From a virus: a DNA stretch of 64,000 nucleotides. Shown here in pieces: positions 7,559-16,468 of this stretch. The notes beneath the pieces were generated by a model. That model did not search any database. It was given only the letters and a program-made list of their open reading frames with translations, and was not told the DNA's origin. Where the stretch lies: IMG/VR virus record IMGVR_UViG_3300023179_004149, positions 62,001-126,000 of that record; one strand, 5' to 3'. The position numbers and the translations under genes are program-made. The number at the start of each line of letters is the position of its first letter. Position 1 is the first letter of the stretch.

Positions 7559-8530
7559 TTAATCTACTATTCGTGTTGTTTTATTTTTTAACCAATCTTT
7601 TAAATTATCTTGGCCATAAGTTTGGTTGAAGCTAGAAACATCATGTTCTTCTGGCATCCTATTTATCAGGATTCGATTCATTAGTTTACCGCAATCAAGT
7701 TTATTATATATTTTGACAGCATCATCATTGGCATCGGAATCCAAAACAATAATGATAAAGCTATTGGCTTTGCGGTATATCAAATCCAACAACTTATCAT
7801 ACATTTTCTTACCCAGTAACGGTATGCTGTTTGGTATAACTATATGATCAAAAGCACCCTCAACCAAGAATATGGGTTTATCCCAGTTAATCATATTTTC
7901 ATTGAAAATGATACTGGTTTTATCCACCTCTGGGTTTAAATATTTATATTTCGTATTCTGTTTGCTGATGGATCGTGCAACAAAATAATTGAGATCCCCG
8001 TCGATGTCATAAGAAGGTATGACAATCCTATTTTGATATTTACCATCGAGGCAAAACCCGAGTTTATATTTAGCAATTATCTCATCGGTAATGCCTCTAC
8101 TATATAGATAATTAAAAGCTGAAACAAATAAAATGTGCCCTTGTTTACCAGTTAGGTAATAAAAAGATTCAGGTAATTTTAAAACCCGTTTATCAATCTC
8201 AAACCCCTCATCCTCATAAAAGTCACTATCGAATACGAAATGAGCGTTGATGAATTTCCTTAAAGTTTCTTTATCAGCATATTGCTTGAAAAGGTAATAT
8301 AGTTTACCTTTGGTACCATCTGTTTCAGCGCAAGCCCAACAGTTATATACGCCTAATTCATAATTTATTTCAAGATTACCTTTACCATCGTGATCAAGAC
8401 CCTTCTCATAAGAGCAGTTAGGACAGTCAAAACTGATCTGTCCTCTACTCTCATAGTGTTTTCTAGGTTCCCCAAGAAAATCCTCCAATAAACTTATAAG
8501 TTCTTCGTGCCTATCGTCAGAAACGAACAT
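7559..8530 (-). CDS. DNA primase (gp61/DnaG-like)
   Basis: 323 residues. The N-terminus has a zinc-ribbon: CPNC (Cys36, Cys39) and CWAC (Cys64, Cys67). The C-terminal half is a TOPRIM domain with IFLVEGAFD (Glu224) and IIVLDSDAND (Asp264, Asp266), and a preceding IGFC/RIVIPSYD stretch typical of the primase RNA-polymerase domain. It would synthesise RNA primers for lagging-strand synthesis with the DnaB/gp41-like helicase encoded at 37795-39225. No helicase domain is fused. It follows the RuvC-like gene after a 48-base T-rich leader on the coding strand. Confidence 0.92.
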   Translation of the reverse strand: MFVSDDRHEELISLLEDFLGEPRKHYESRGQISFDCPNCSYEKGLDHDGKGNLEINYELGVYNCWACAETDGTKGKLYYLFKQYADKETLRKFINAHFVFDSDFYEDEGFEIDKRVLKLPESFYYLTGKQGHILFVSAFNYLYSRGITDEIIAKYKLGFCLDGKYQNRIVIPSYDIDGDLNYFVARSISKQNTKYKYLNPEVDKTSIIFNENMINWDKPIFLVEGAFDHIVIPNSIPLLGKKMYDKLLDLIYRKANSFIIIVLDSDANDDAVKIYNKLDCGKLMNRILINRMPEEHDVSSFNQTYGQDNLKDWLKNKTTRIVD

Positions 8531-8578
8531 GATGAGTGATTTTCATCAAAAATAAACAAAAAAAACAAAAAAACCAAA

Positions 8579-9184
8579 TTACTCGATGATCTTTTTCATT
8601 TTCATAAAACCAAGCACACAGGTGTAGCTATCAGCCATATCAAAATTTTCTTTTTTCAGCGCACCCTTAGCATCCAATAACCATTTAATGTTTGGTTCTC
8701 TTTTTGAGACCTTCTCCCAGATTACCATTTTTTTATCGGTGTCTTTTGAGTAAGCACCAAATAATACTAGTTTTTTATTAGACCCTGGTTGCATTAACTC
8801 AGGAAAGGCATTTTTTCTGGCTTCGTATGTACTTACATATTCTGGTACCGCCCCAATAATATCATATGTTATCTTGGTTACCATACCGTTAAATCTAAGT
8901 AGTGTTCCCACCGTATTAACGTTGTTTGAACGCAATAAAGGTTCTTCGATGACAACATGTTTAATCTTGGTTTTCATTTTGGTGTATTTCTTAATAAATT
9001 CAGCATAAAGATCCGCCTTTTTAATCAATTCTTCTGTTTTTGAATCAGGTACTGGTTTAGCCTTTGGTGAGATGTGAGTTAATTCCAGTAGTTGTCCCTT
9101 ATTATCAAAAAGTGACACGCCAATTGTTTTGGTTGACACATCTAAACCCAAAAGATAGTACTCATTATCGTTAGTTTTATTCAT
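8579..9184 (-). CDS. RuvC-like Holliday junction resolvase
   Basis: 201 residues with an RNase H fold. The pattern is YLLGLDVSTKTIGVSLFD (Asp15), HVVIEEPLL (Glu80/Glu81) and FDMADSYTCV (Asp182, Asp185), the four acidic positions of RuvC-type nucleases. It would resolve branched recombination or replication intermediates; T4 uses an unrelated resolvase (gp49). It is the first gene of the 9184-1 recombination block and is preceded by a 97-base gap that probably carries its promoter. A role in other DNA processing is possible, because RuvC-like phage proteins are diverse. Confidence 0.87.
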   Translation of the reverse strand: MNKTNDNEYYLLGLDVSTKTIGVSLFDNKGQLLELTHISPKAKPVPDSKTEELIKKADLYAEFIKKYTKMKTKIKHVVIEEPLLRSNNVNTVGTLLRFNGMVTKITYDIIGAVPEYVSTYEARKNAFPELMQPGSNKKLVLFGAYSKDTDKKMVIWEKVSKREPNIKWLLDAKGALKKENFDMADSYTCVLGFMKMKKIIE

Positions 9185-9262
9185 TTGTTTCTTTTATATT
9201 TTTTTCGGTTAGTGTTTATTAACGCACATAAGAAGCTTCATTTGTATGGGATTCAAATAATC

Positions 9263-9270
9263 TATAAATA
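9263..9270 (-). promoter_or_regulatory. Candidate promoter motif TATTTATA in the gap before the RuvC-like gene
   Basis: The coding strand reads ATATATTTATAGATT, the same core as the motifs before 3688, 11575, 37684 and 44190, but 78 bases from the start codon, further than the others. The 97-base gap (9185-9281) holds no convincing terminator. Weak evidence on its own. Confidence 0.3.
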
Positions 9271-9281
9271 TATAACATATT

Positions 9282-11219
9282 TTAAAGTCTAATACGAATA
9301 TTAAAAGAAACGACATCATACCAATACTTTTTGACTGGTTGTGATGGTTTACAAATAGCCAATAAATTACCATTAGCATCGTGTAAACCCAAACCAGTAA
9401 TAATAACAGGATAAAGTTCATCACTACCAGTTTGGAAATCAGCATATGTTGGTGTGTTTAGTAGATTACTCATCTCCAAACCATATGTTGATGTTGTTGA
9501 ACCTTGTGTTGCTAAACCAAATAACTCTTTTGCTGAATCATTTGTTGACCTAAAAAATTCGTTAGCTGATGCCAAACAAACAATATTCAATGATTTTTCT
9601 GTATTATAACTTTTAAACTCCATATTTGAGGTAATACCACTATAAGTACCAGTTAAACCAGTGAAAATAAATTGTGAGCTGTCCCAATAAACATAATTAG
9701 TGTTATCGACAGTAGTAATCATTTTCGTTGGGTCGGTTTTAACAGCTCCTCTCGTTGTACCAGTCGCTAAAGCGCCGTAGTCATAAACTTTAGTACCGCC
9801 ACTCCAGGTTCCGCTTGATGAAATGGTTCCAGCAAAAACATTTTTGAAGTACGAATCAACTATTAATGGATGTGTTATCACAACAAAACCTTTATCCAGG
9901 GCCACAAAACCGACACATTGGTCGTTAAAATAATCATAAGTTGGTTTTTCGATACCCGCAGTTTCGCTAAATACTTTAATACCTTCCATTAAATCAACCG
10001 TACCACCGCTCCATGAAGAAAAATTAGTATCGTATGGGGCTTTAATTGTATCTGAGAATAATAAAACAACGTTACTTTGATATGTTGTGTCATTAAACGT
10101 TGAGTTATTTAAATCTGGTCTAACACCTATATCCTGTACCGATAAATCGGTTTCGGAAAGTGCTTTGTCCATATTGATAGATCTCGAATAACCAGATTTA
10201 TTATATGTACCGTATATGCTAAGTTGTGTTGGCGTTGACGAATACCCCGTATACGAACCAAATACTTGGTTAATTAATGTGTTACCCGTTACACCAGTCG
10301 CAGCATAATAGGGTAATGTCATTCTAAATGTTTTACCGTCAATTATTTCGCCGTATTCGTTATTAGGTATTTCAAATATCAAATACATATCATTTTCAAC
10401 AGGTAAAGCAGCTTTATTTGTAGACATAAATTCATAGCTACCGATTGTTTGTAATACCGTACCATAGTATTCGCCCGTATATCCGCTTGTGGGGTGTACT
10501 GCTAAAGTAACCCCAGATGTTGAACCTGTGTTTGTCCAAGGTGTCCATGTATATTTTTGACCACCTAAAAGGTAATTATATGTTGTGCCAGTCGCTAACG
10601 CACTTGTACCAAGTTGGCTTCTCTTGTATTTCATTAAATCCAACTCCGTAACAGGTAAATTTAAACTTTTTAATAAATTAGCAAATATCGTATTACTTTC
10701 ATCTCTTTTTACAAGCATAGCCTTAGTGATACCTGTTGTTGGTATTGTACCACCAGTAACTATGTTTGTTATTATATTGTACCCATCAAATAAATCATAA
10801 GGCACTGAGTCAGAAACAACAACGGGCGTTTCTACTGGCTTAAGTACTGTTAATGTTGTTGGGTTTACATCATACTCAATATATCCGTTACAATCACCCC
10901 CATTAATATATGTGGATAGACTAAGATCGGTATACTGTAATGTCATATAGTAATTAAAACCGTCTGTATTCAGTGGTGTTATTGTTGTGTTATCAATGTT
11001 ATATTCAACAAACTTAGCCGTTAACGTGTTTGTTGACTTAGTATTTAAATAGGTTTGAAACGCAGCACCCCTCACATTTGTGTGTGTCACCGTAACCGTT
11101 TGGTTCGCTGATGGTAAATAATTAACTGATTGGGCTAAATAGAAGGTTGCTCTACCGTCGGTACCACCACTTTCTTTTTTTCTAAAGAAAGGAATTCTCA
11201 TTTTTAATATTGCACTCAT
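9282..11219 (-). CDS. Tail/baseplate structural protein with shared C-terminal domain
   Basis: 645 residues, rich in Ser, Thr, Gly and Asn and mostly beta-strand by composition. I do not recognise the fold. Its last 45 residues (GLGLHDANGNLLAICKPSQP, then a strand) match the C-terminus of the 904-aa protein at 13720-16434 (GIYDADDDLVAIGKFSQP). The two share a terminal domain and probably act in the same structure. (S/T)GxT tetrapeptides recur throughout. The gene ends the structural run, followed by the gap before the RuvC-like gene. An alternative start at Met7 is possible. A fibre or outer baseplate component is likely but inferred from context. Confidence 0.8.
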   Translation of the reverse strand: MSAILKMRIPFFRKKESGGTDGRATFYLAQSVNYLPSANQTVTVTHTNVRGAAFQTYLNTKSTNTLTAKFVEYNIDNTTITPLNTDGFNYYMTLQYTDLSLSTYINGGDCNGYIEYDVNPTTLTVLKPVETPVVVSDSVPYDLFDGYNIITNIVTGGTIPTTGITKAMLVKRDESNTIFANLLKSLNLPVTELDLMKYKRSQLGTSALATGTTYNYLLGGQKYTWTPWTNTGSTSGVTLAVHPTSGYTGEYYGTVLQTIGSYEFMSTNKAALPVENDMYLIFEIPNNEYGEIIDGKTFRMTLPYYAATGVTGNTLINQVFGSYTGYSSTPTQLSIYGTYNKSGYSRSINMDKALSETDLSVQDIGVRPDLNNSTFNDTTYQSNVVLLFSDTIKAPYDTNFSSWSGGTVDLMEGIKVFSETAGIEKPTYDYFNDQCVGFVALDKGFVVITHPLIVDSYFKNVFAGTISSSGTWSGGTKVYDYGALATGTTRGAVKTDPTKMITTVDNTNYVYWDSSQFIFTGLTGTYSGITSNMEFKSYNTEKSLNIVCLASANEFFRSTNDSAKELFGLATQGSTTSTYGLEMSNLLNTPTYADFQTGSDELYPVIITGLGLHDANGNLLAICKPSQPVKKYWYDVVSFNIRIRL

Positions 11220-11242
11220 TATATATAATATTATTTAATCTA

Positions 11243-11575
11243 TTATGCTATTGCTGCTGTCGATCTTACTGCAACCAAGTTAGCAGCTGCAGCTGCTGTT
11301 GTAGTTGTTGCCGTAGTCGTAGTTGCGGTTGGTAATCCATAAATTATCTGGTTTTTTATACCAATATTTTTAGATGTCGAGTAAACATTATCATCATAGT
11401 CACCTGTTAGATCTGTGGCCACCTGTGTTAATGTTTCAGTTGCGTTATAGTTAGCGTCTTCATCAGTCAATGAAAAGCTAACTGGCGCAAACCCTTGTCT
11501 CAATAAGGCATCCCTACCCGCATCAGTAAGATAAACCACCATTTCAACCGTGGTACCTGTTGCTATTAAACCCAT
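11243..11575 (-). CDS. Small structural protein with 'LTDxGR' domain
   Basis: 110 residues. Residues 1-45 carry VYLTDAGRDALLRQGFAPV followed by FSLTDEDANY, which matches the N-termini of the proteins at 13151-13720 and 13720-16434. Here the domain stands alone, followed by a linker and a low-complexity tail of Thr and Ala (TATTTTATTTTAAAAAN). The N-terminal domain is probably a docking module for the baseplate or fibre. A CTATTTATA-type motif lies 40 bases upstream of the start, so it may begin a transcript. No function can be named. Confidence 0.78.
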   Translation of the reverse strand: MGLIATGTTVEMVVYLTDAGRDALLRQGFAPVSFSLTDEDANYNATETLTQVATDLTGDYDDNVYSTSKNIGIKNQIIYGLPTATTTTATTTTAAAAANLVAVRSTAAIA

Positions 11576-11615
11576 AGTTTTACGTTTTATTTAAATATAG
11601 TTATTAATATTTTTT

Positions 11616-11623
11616 TATAAATA
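11616..11623 (-). promoter_or_regulatory. Candidate phage promoter motif TATTTATA
   Basis: Coding-strand context AAGACTATTTATAA. These 14 bases are identical to those upstream of the gene at 43972-44190. It lies 40 bases before the ATG at 11575, in a 63-base non-coding gap. Confidence 0.45.
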
Positions 11624-11638
11624 GTCTTTATCTTAGTT

Positions 11639-12262
11639 TTATGATGTTAAGAATGTTGTATTTGTTGACGTATTTATTAAATTGATAGATAATGTCAAAT
11701 CACTATTAATTAGTGTGGTAAACCCAGAGTCCGTATATACATTAATTTTACAATTAATATCTATAATTCCGTTTTTTTTATTTGGGGTTAATTTTGTTCT
11801 TCCAAAATATTGATAATTTATATTATTTATATTTTGAACAATGTATTGAGCGCCAATTTTATAAGATTGGTAAGGGTATAAAACGGTTTTCGACCCGTTT
11901 TTATATCCTAACTCAGTTGAAAGTATTAATTTACCGATTAAGTTACCTCTGAAATAAACATTATACGTTTGGTATTGGTACGTTTCGTCATCGGCAACGG
12001 AATCCAGGGTTGTTTTTAGTGTGGTGTTTAATTCACCATTCCTGTTTCTAAATGTTAAACCCGACAAAGAAACACCACTCACATAAATCGGTGTTGTTTG
12101 TTTGTTCATTATGTAGATAAAATTATTATCTGTTGACGATGTTGATTTAGTTGAATCGGTAACACTTAACCCATGAGTATTTAAATAGAAATCGGATCCG
12201 TCTATTCTAAAACTGAATTTTGGTTGTATGTCAACTTTTCTTATGTATGTAACTGATGGCAT
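11639..12262 (-). CDS. Hypothetical structural protein
   Basis: 207 residues, beta-rich, polar and without signal peptide or membrane segment. It starts MPSVTYIRKVDIQPKFSF and ends with a Thr/Asn-rich strand. Short motifs such as PIYVSGVSLSGLTF suggest Ig-like or fibre-type beta-sandwich structure, but I recognise no family. It sits 13 bases after the 291-aa gene in the same direction within the baseplate/fibre block. A minor structural role is inferred from context only. Confidence 0.7.
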   Translation of the reverse strand: MPSVTYIRKVDIQPKFSFRIDGSDFYLNTHGLSVTDSTKSTSSTDNNFIYIMNKQTTPIYVSGVSLSGLTFRNRNGELNTTLKTTLDSVADDETYQYQTYNVYFRGNLIGKLILSTELGYKNGSKTVLYPYQSYKIGAQYIVQNINNINYQYFGRTKLTPNKKNGIIDINCKINVYTDSGFTTLINSDLTLSINLINTSTNTTFLTS

Positions 12263-12275
12263 GATAAATTAAGTT

Positions 12276-13151
12276 TTATGAGCCTCCGCCTACTACAGGT
12301 ACCGATTCATTATCTGAAGAAACCTGATACCACAAATAAGTATTTGACATTAATTCAATACTTTCAGATGTGTTATATGGGTACGTTGTACCAGTAACAG
12401 CGATATTATAATATTTAATTATTAGTTTATAATCCTTACTATTTGTTGCGACCGATGAAAAATCTGGTAATGATGCTGTAACTTTAAAATTATAACCATT
12501 TGGTCCAAACGCATCATTGAAATAATCAGAATATTTCGCATACCCCCCATCAACACCGCCCGTTGATCCAGTGCCGTAACAAAGATCGATACAAGGTTCA
12601 CCATTTAGTCCAGTATTTAACTTGAATCCCTGTGTTAAACCAGTACTAAACCTGGTGGTTCCAGTTCCGACATATGTCCAACTTGATGATAATGAATTCC
12701 AAAAATACAAATCCGCTAATGATAATGGGATTAAATTAGCACCAAGTTGAACGTATAATTTAACACGTAATCGGTTTAAATGTTTACCGTAATTTTCATA
12801 ACTTATCACCGATGAATCTGGCGTATAACCCCCTAACGATGATCCTGTGAATTTAAAATTAAAAGTAAAAGTATTATAATACATTTTATTTAACGTCAAT
12901 TCATTTGGTTTCGTTATCTCTGTGTATTTGAAAGATGAATTACCACTAGCCCTGTTTGACCCCAAAATCACCCCTGGGTCTGAATATGACGCATTTTTAA
13001 AAACAAACGATAAAGATTCATTTGTTGTTTTCGGGAAAAAATCGGTGTGTTTTATTAGTTTGGTTAAATAATTACTACTATCTACCGTCCCAGTGGGAAC
13101 AAATGAAAGATAGTAGCCATTTAAACCAGAAATATTAAATTGTTTTTTCAT
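12276..13151 (-). CDS. Hypothetical structural protein
   Basis: 291 residues, rich in Tyr, Ser, Gly and Thr. It has recurring (S/T)GxT motifs (TGSSLGG, VGTGTTRFSTG, TGSTGGVDGG) like its neighbours. The start ATG overlaps the stop of the preceding gene at 13151 by one base, so the two are coupled. No domain is recognised. The composition and position fit a fibre or baseplate-peripheral protein. Confidence 0.72.
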   Translation of the reverse strand: MKKQFNISGLNGYYLSFVPTGTVDSSNYLTKLIKHTDFFPKTTNESLSFVFKNASYSDPGVILGSNRASGNSSFKYTEITKPNELTLNKMYYNTFTFNFKFTGSSLGGYTPDSSVISYENYGKHLNRLRVKLYVQLGANLIPLSLADLYFWNSLSSSWTYVGTGTTRFSTGLTQGFKLNTGLNGEPCIDLCYGTGSTGGVDGGYAKYSDYFNDAFGPNGYNFKVTASLPDFSSVATNSKDYKLIIKYYNIAVTGTTYPYNTSESIELMSNTYLWYQVSSDNESVPVVGGGS

Positions 13152-13720
13152 TATATTAGTATATATGTTAATATCGGAGTTGTTGTTTGAGCGACATCTG
13201 GTTCATATAACACATACGATTTTTCTGTGTTATTTTTTATTGTGTATAAAGATTTTTTATACTCTTTATTATCTACTATAGACCCTCTTAGTTTAACCTG
13301 AACGAATACGTCGTTTACATAGTCATCGTTAAATGCGTTATTATTTCCGAGTGATGTTGTTTTAGTACCCGCATGATTTATTACTGGTATTGGTTGTTTG
13401 GTTATAACGTTAGGATCAAACAAAATTTTAGCTTCCCACCAATCGGATGGTGGTGATGATCTTGAACCTGTGCCTATTTTGAATTTGTAATAAGTACCCC
13501 CAGTTACAACATAATCACCAGGTACATAATTGGCAAGGTTTGTACCGTCATATGGTAAAATTTCGTTTGGTTTTGGTACAAAATATTCGTAATTGGCGTC
13601 TGAATCGGTAAGAGAGAAATACTTAACGGCAGTCATAAAACCACCATCAAGAGTTTTTTCTCTACCTAAATCGGTCAAATATATTTCAAAACTATTTGTG
13701 TTATCTTTTATAAAACCCAT
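13151..13720 (-). CDS. Structural protein with 'LTDxGR' N-terminal domain
   Basis: 189 residues. Residues 12-45 read IYLTDLGREKTLDGGF, then KYFSLTDSDANY, the same N-terminal domain found at 11243-11575 and, more divergently, at 13720-16434. The remainder is beta-rich with a central VPGDYVVTGGTYYKF stretch. Its ATG overlaps the 904-aa gene's stop region by one base (TAATG). The shared domain suggests that these proteins dock at equivalent positions on the virion. Function beyond that is unknown. Confidence 0.75.
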   Translation of the reverse strand: MGFIKDNTNSFEIYLTDLGREKTLDGGFMTAVKYFSLTDSDANYEYFVPKPNEILPYDGTNLANYVPGDYVVTGGTYYKFKIGTGSRSSPPSDWWEAKILFDPNVITKQPIPVINHAGTKTTSLGNNNAFNDDYVNDVFVQVKLRGSIVDNKEYKKSLYTIKNNTEKSYVLYEPDVAQTTTPILTYILI

Positions 13721-16434
13721 TAGAAATCTATCGTTGCTTGTATTATTAACATATCAGAATTATATTTTCTAACCAACGGTTGACTAAACTTACCTATAGC
13801 AACCAGATCGTCATCAGCGTCGTATATACCTATTTCGGTAAATGATGCTTTATCTTCATTTGGGTTAAACGTAGGGTTTGCACTATTAATGAATTGATTA
13901 GGCAATACGTTACATGTGAGTATTGTTTTATAAACCATAGCATGAATATCAGTTTCAACGTTACCGTAGAAGAAGTTTTCATCTCCGAATGTCATTCCTG
14001 TAATATTAGTTGAACTTGGGATAGAAATAAAGTTATTTACATTATAAGTTTGTCCAGAACTTACACTAAGGAAAGATTTATCGATATTAACCCTTAAATT
14101 TGCTATGTTTAACGGTGTCATACCATTATCCACGGGCTCAGTACCAAGTCCAGCAGCATCAATATAGAAATAAGTTAAATTACTTCCAGCTGTTGGTGAG
14201 AAACTTAACTGTATTCTTCTATTAGCTGTTGTACCAGTGGTAAATACACCGTAGTACGCCGAATTCAACAATTGTCCGTTATAGAATACCCACACAACAT
14301 TATTATTAGGTATTTCGTTTAAGGTTAAACATACGGCACCTGTTGATCCTGTGTATATTCCATTGGCATAAGTATACGCCAGGTAATTAGATGGTACTAC
14401 CACACTCTGTCTTATTAACGATGATGTTTGGGTCGTACCAGTTACATAGTTAATCATCAGATCCGATGTTGATACGATATCCGTGGCCTTAAACCATATT
14501 GTGGTACCAGTTGTTTGTGTGTCAATATAATATTTGTTTGAGGTACCTATTCCAGTAATTGTATTTGAAGGATCCAAAACACTACCAACGTTACTACTTG
14601 TTAAACCAGAACTAATGAATAAACTACCTATTGGTTTTTGTGAGGTTTGGTATGTGTAATAGTTAGTCCCAAGATATGTTACTGGCGTAACCGATCCTGT
14701 GCCAATGATTACCTCACTAAATAAACCAAAGTATTCTGTGTTGGTTTGGAAACCGCCGTTATATAAACATCCATTGGTCCCCACGTAGTTATTGATATTG
14801 TAATAATTCCAATCGTTTGCCGCTGGTGTGGCGTTAATATCGGTTTTTTGCCATAACATCGTAATAGCATTTGTTCTATAACCCATACCTGTAAACCCAG
14901 TATATGGCATTAAATAACTAAATTCGCTATAAGATAACCCAGTATATCCAGTTGGTTGTTGAGAAAATTGGAATGTAATGTCTTTGGCAACAGTATCTGT
15001 GTTTTTAACTGTTGCGTAATTTTCACAATGTAATCCTGTATTTCCTGATACATCAGCAAAAATGTAGCTCACGTGAAAAGCTTCGTTAGGTTGAAGTGCA
15101 CCTATCGTACTTGATTCAGGACAAACCCCAGGATTAACCATCGTCAACTGCGGGGTCGGTAATGTGTAATTCCTGTTACCCTTATAAGATAACGCAACCA
15201 ATAATTCTTGATCTTCGATTATAACAATCTTCTCGTCAACCAATACTTTACCAACAACTGTTGGTATATACTCCTGGTCTATCAAATCATAATATTTGAT
15301 TGTGTTATTAGCACCCATGTACTTAACTGTATCATCACAAACAAACGTATATCCGATATTGGTGGCTGTACTAATGCCCCCAAATTGTTTTTTATGCCAC
15401 ATTAAATACGGCACTTTTAATTTGAATGTATTACTATAAAACCCCTCAGCATAATAATTACTAACCGATTTATTAGTGTAGTGAATTATACCTATTTTGT
15501 TTTTATCTATCGTAATAAAATAATCGTAATTTATAGCCGTACCCCAATAATTTTTTGATTTATTTCCATACTTACCTTTATATAATGAGCTATCTAAACC
15601 AATTATATCATCAAGAGTAACAATTGTCATATTCCAAACTGGAATGTCATCACCAGACGGTGTGGCCCCTGTTGTGAAATTCAACATACCATTCTGCCAA
15701 TAAGCTGTTGGGTCTTGAGCGTCATAATAATCAGCTATTGTATTTGATCCTGGGTATATAAAGCCATTTACCTTGTATGAATCATACCCTGGTAGTGCTC
15801 TGTCGACCTGGAATTCGATTGCGGTTCCAGAAGTGTAACCCGATAAATTGTAGGTTGATCCGCTGTTTACCGTAACAATTGAGAACATTTCATACAAAAT
15901 AGGTTTGGGGTTTATCGTAACCCCAGATACATCCGTATAATTTGCAGTATATCCGCTTGTTTTGATCTTTAAAAACAAATAATCACCAGTATCAATGGTT
16001 GTCTTATATCCTGTGTTTTTAATGCTATTGCTGTTAAAACGCAATGTGATTTTGTTCGATATTGTGGGTGTTGTACCTGTAACATTGGAAACTAAACACA
16101 AAGAACTATCAATATCTACAGTTCCACCAGTATTATAAGTAAAAAATCCACGCTCTTTAGCAGCAGCATGAATCTCAATAGGTTTTGAGGTAATTACAGA
16201 TATTGGGTTTCTATAATTTGTTCCACTACTTGGAACTGGGTATTGCACATCGTGTTGTGAATCCGCTGGTCTTAAAATGTTTATTAAGCTAGGATCATCG
16301 GACGAGTAATCCATCTCACCATCCCCCAGGGTAAAGTTTACAAACGACAGAGATCCGTTAGATAGATTTCTCCTACCTTTATTAGTTAACTTCAAATTAA
16401 CCAACGGGTCGGTTTTTTTTATTATATAGCTCAT
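13720..16434 (-). CDS. Large structural protein with both shared terminal domains
   Basis: 904 residues. The N-terminus (LKLTNKGRRNLSNG, then FTLGDGEMDY) is a divergent copy of the 'LTDxGR' domain, and the C-terminus (EIGIYDADDDLVAIGKFSQP) is the domain shared with the 645-aa protein at 9282-11219. The centre is a long beta-rich region with many (S/T)GxT motifs. It has the full domain set, while three neighbours carry only one end, so it may be the ancestral form. A motif TATTTATT lies 11 bases before the ATG. It is probably a baseplate-proximal fibre or wedge protein; this is inferred. Confidence 0.8.
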   Translation of the reverse strand: MSYIIKKTDPLVNLKLTNKGRRNLSNGSLSFVNFTLGDGEMDYSSDDPSLINILRPADSQHDVQYPVPSSGTNYRNPISVITSKPIEIHAAAKERGFFTYNTGGTVDIDSSLCLVSNVTGTTPTISNKITLRFNSNSIKNTGYKTTIDTGDYLFLKIKTSGYTANYTDVSGVTINPKPILYEMFSIVTVNSGSTYNLSGYTSGTAIEFQVDRALPGYDSYKVNGFIYPGSNTIADYYDAQDPTAYWQNGMLNFTTGATPSGDDIPVWNMTIVTLDDIIGLDSSLYKGKYGNKSKNYWGTAINYDYFITIDKNKIGIIHYTNKSVSNYYAEGFYSNTFKLKVPYLMWHKKQFGGISTATNIGYTFVCDDTVKYMGANNTIKYYDLIDQEYIPTVVGKVLVDEKIVIIEDQELLVALSYKGNRNYTLPTPQLTMVNPGVCPESSTIGALQPNEAFHVSYIFADVSGNTGLHCENYATVKNTDTVAKDITFQFSQQPTGYTGLSYSEFSYLMPYTGFTGMGYRTNAITMLWQKTDINATPAANDWNYYNINNYVGTNGCLYNGGFQTNTEYFGLFSEVIIGTGSVTPVTYLGTNYYTYQTSQKPIGSLFISSGLTSSNVGSVLDPSNTITGIGTSNKYYIDTQTTGTTIWFKATDIVSTSDLMINYVTGTTQTSSLIRQSVVVPSNYLAYTYANGIYTGSTGAVCLTLNEIPNNNVVWVFYNGQLLNSAYYGVFTTGTTANRRIQLSFSPTAGSNLTYFYIDAAGLGTEPVDNGMTPLNIANLRVNIDKSFLSVSSGQTYNVNNFISIPSSTNITGMTFGDENFFYGNVETDIHAMVYKTILTCNVLPNQFINSANPTFNPNEDKASFTEIGIYDADDDLVAIGKFSQPLVRKYNSDMLIIQATIDF

Positions 16435-16445
16435 TATATTTTTAT

Positions 16446-16453
16446 AATAAATA
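16446..16453 (-). promoter_or_regulatory. Candidate phage promoter motif TATTTATT
   Basis: Coding strand ATCTATTTATTATAA, ending 11 bases before the ATG at 16434, in the 34-base gap after the 2478-aa gene. It is a one-base variant of the repeated TATTTATA core. Confidence 0.35.
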
Positions 16454-16468
16454 GATTTATTTTAACTT

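Noticed and set aside
9209-9445. 78-codon minus-strand ORF reaching into the gap before the RuvC-like gene
   Set aside because: Mostly overlaps the 645-aa gene in another frame; its hydrophobic sequence lacks a plausible leader.
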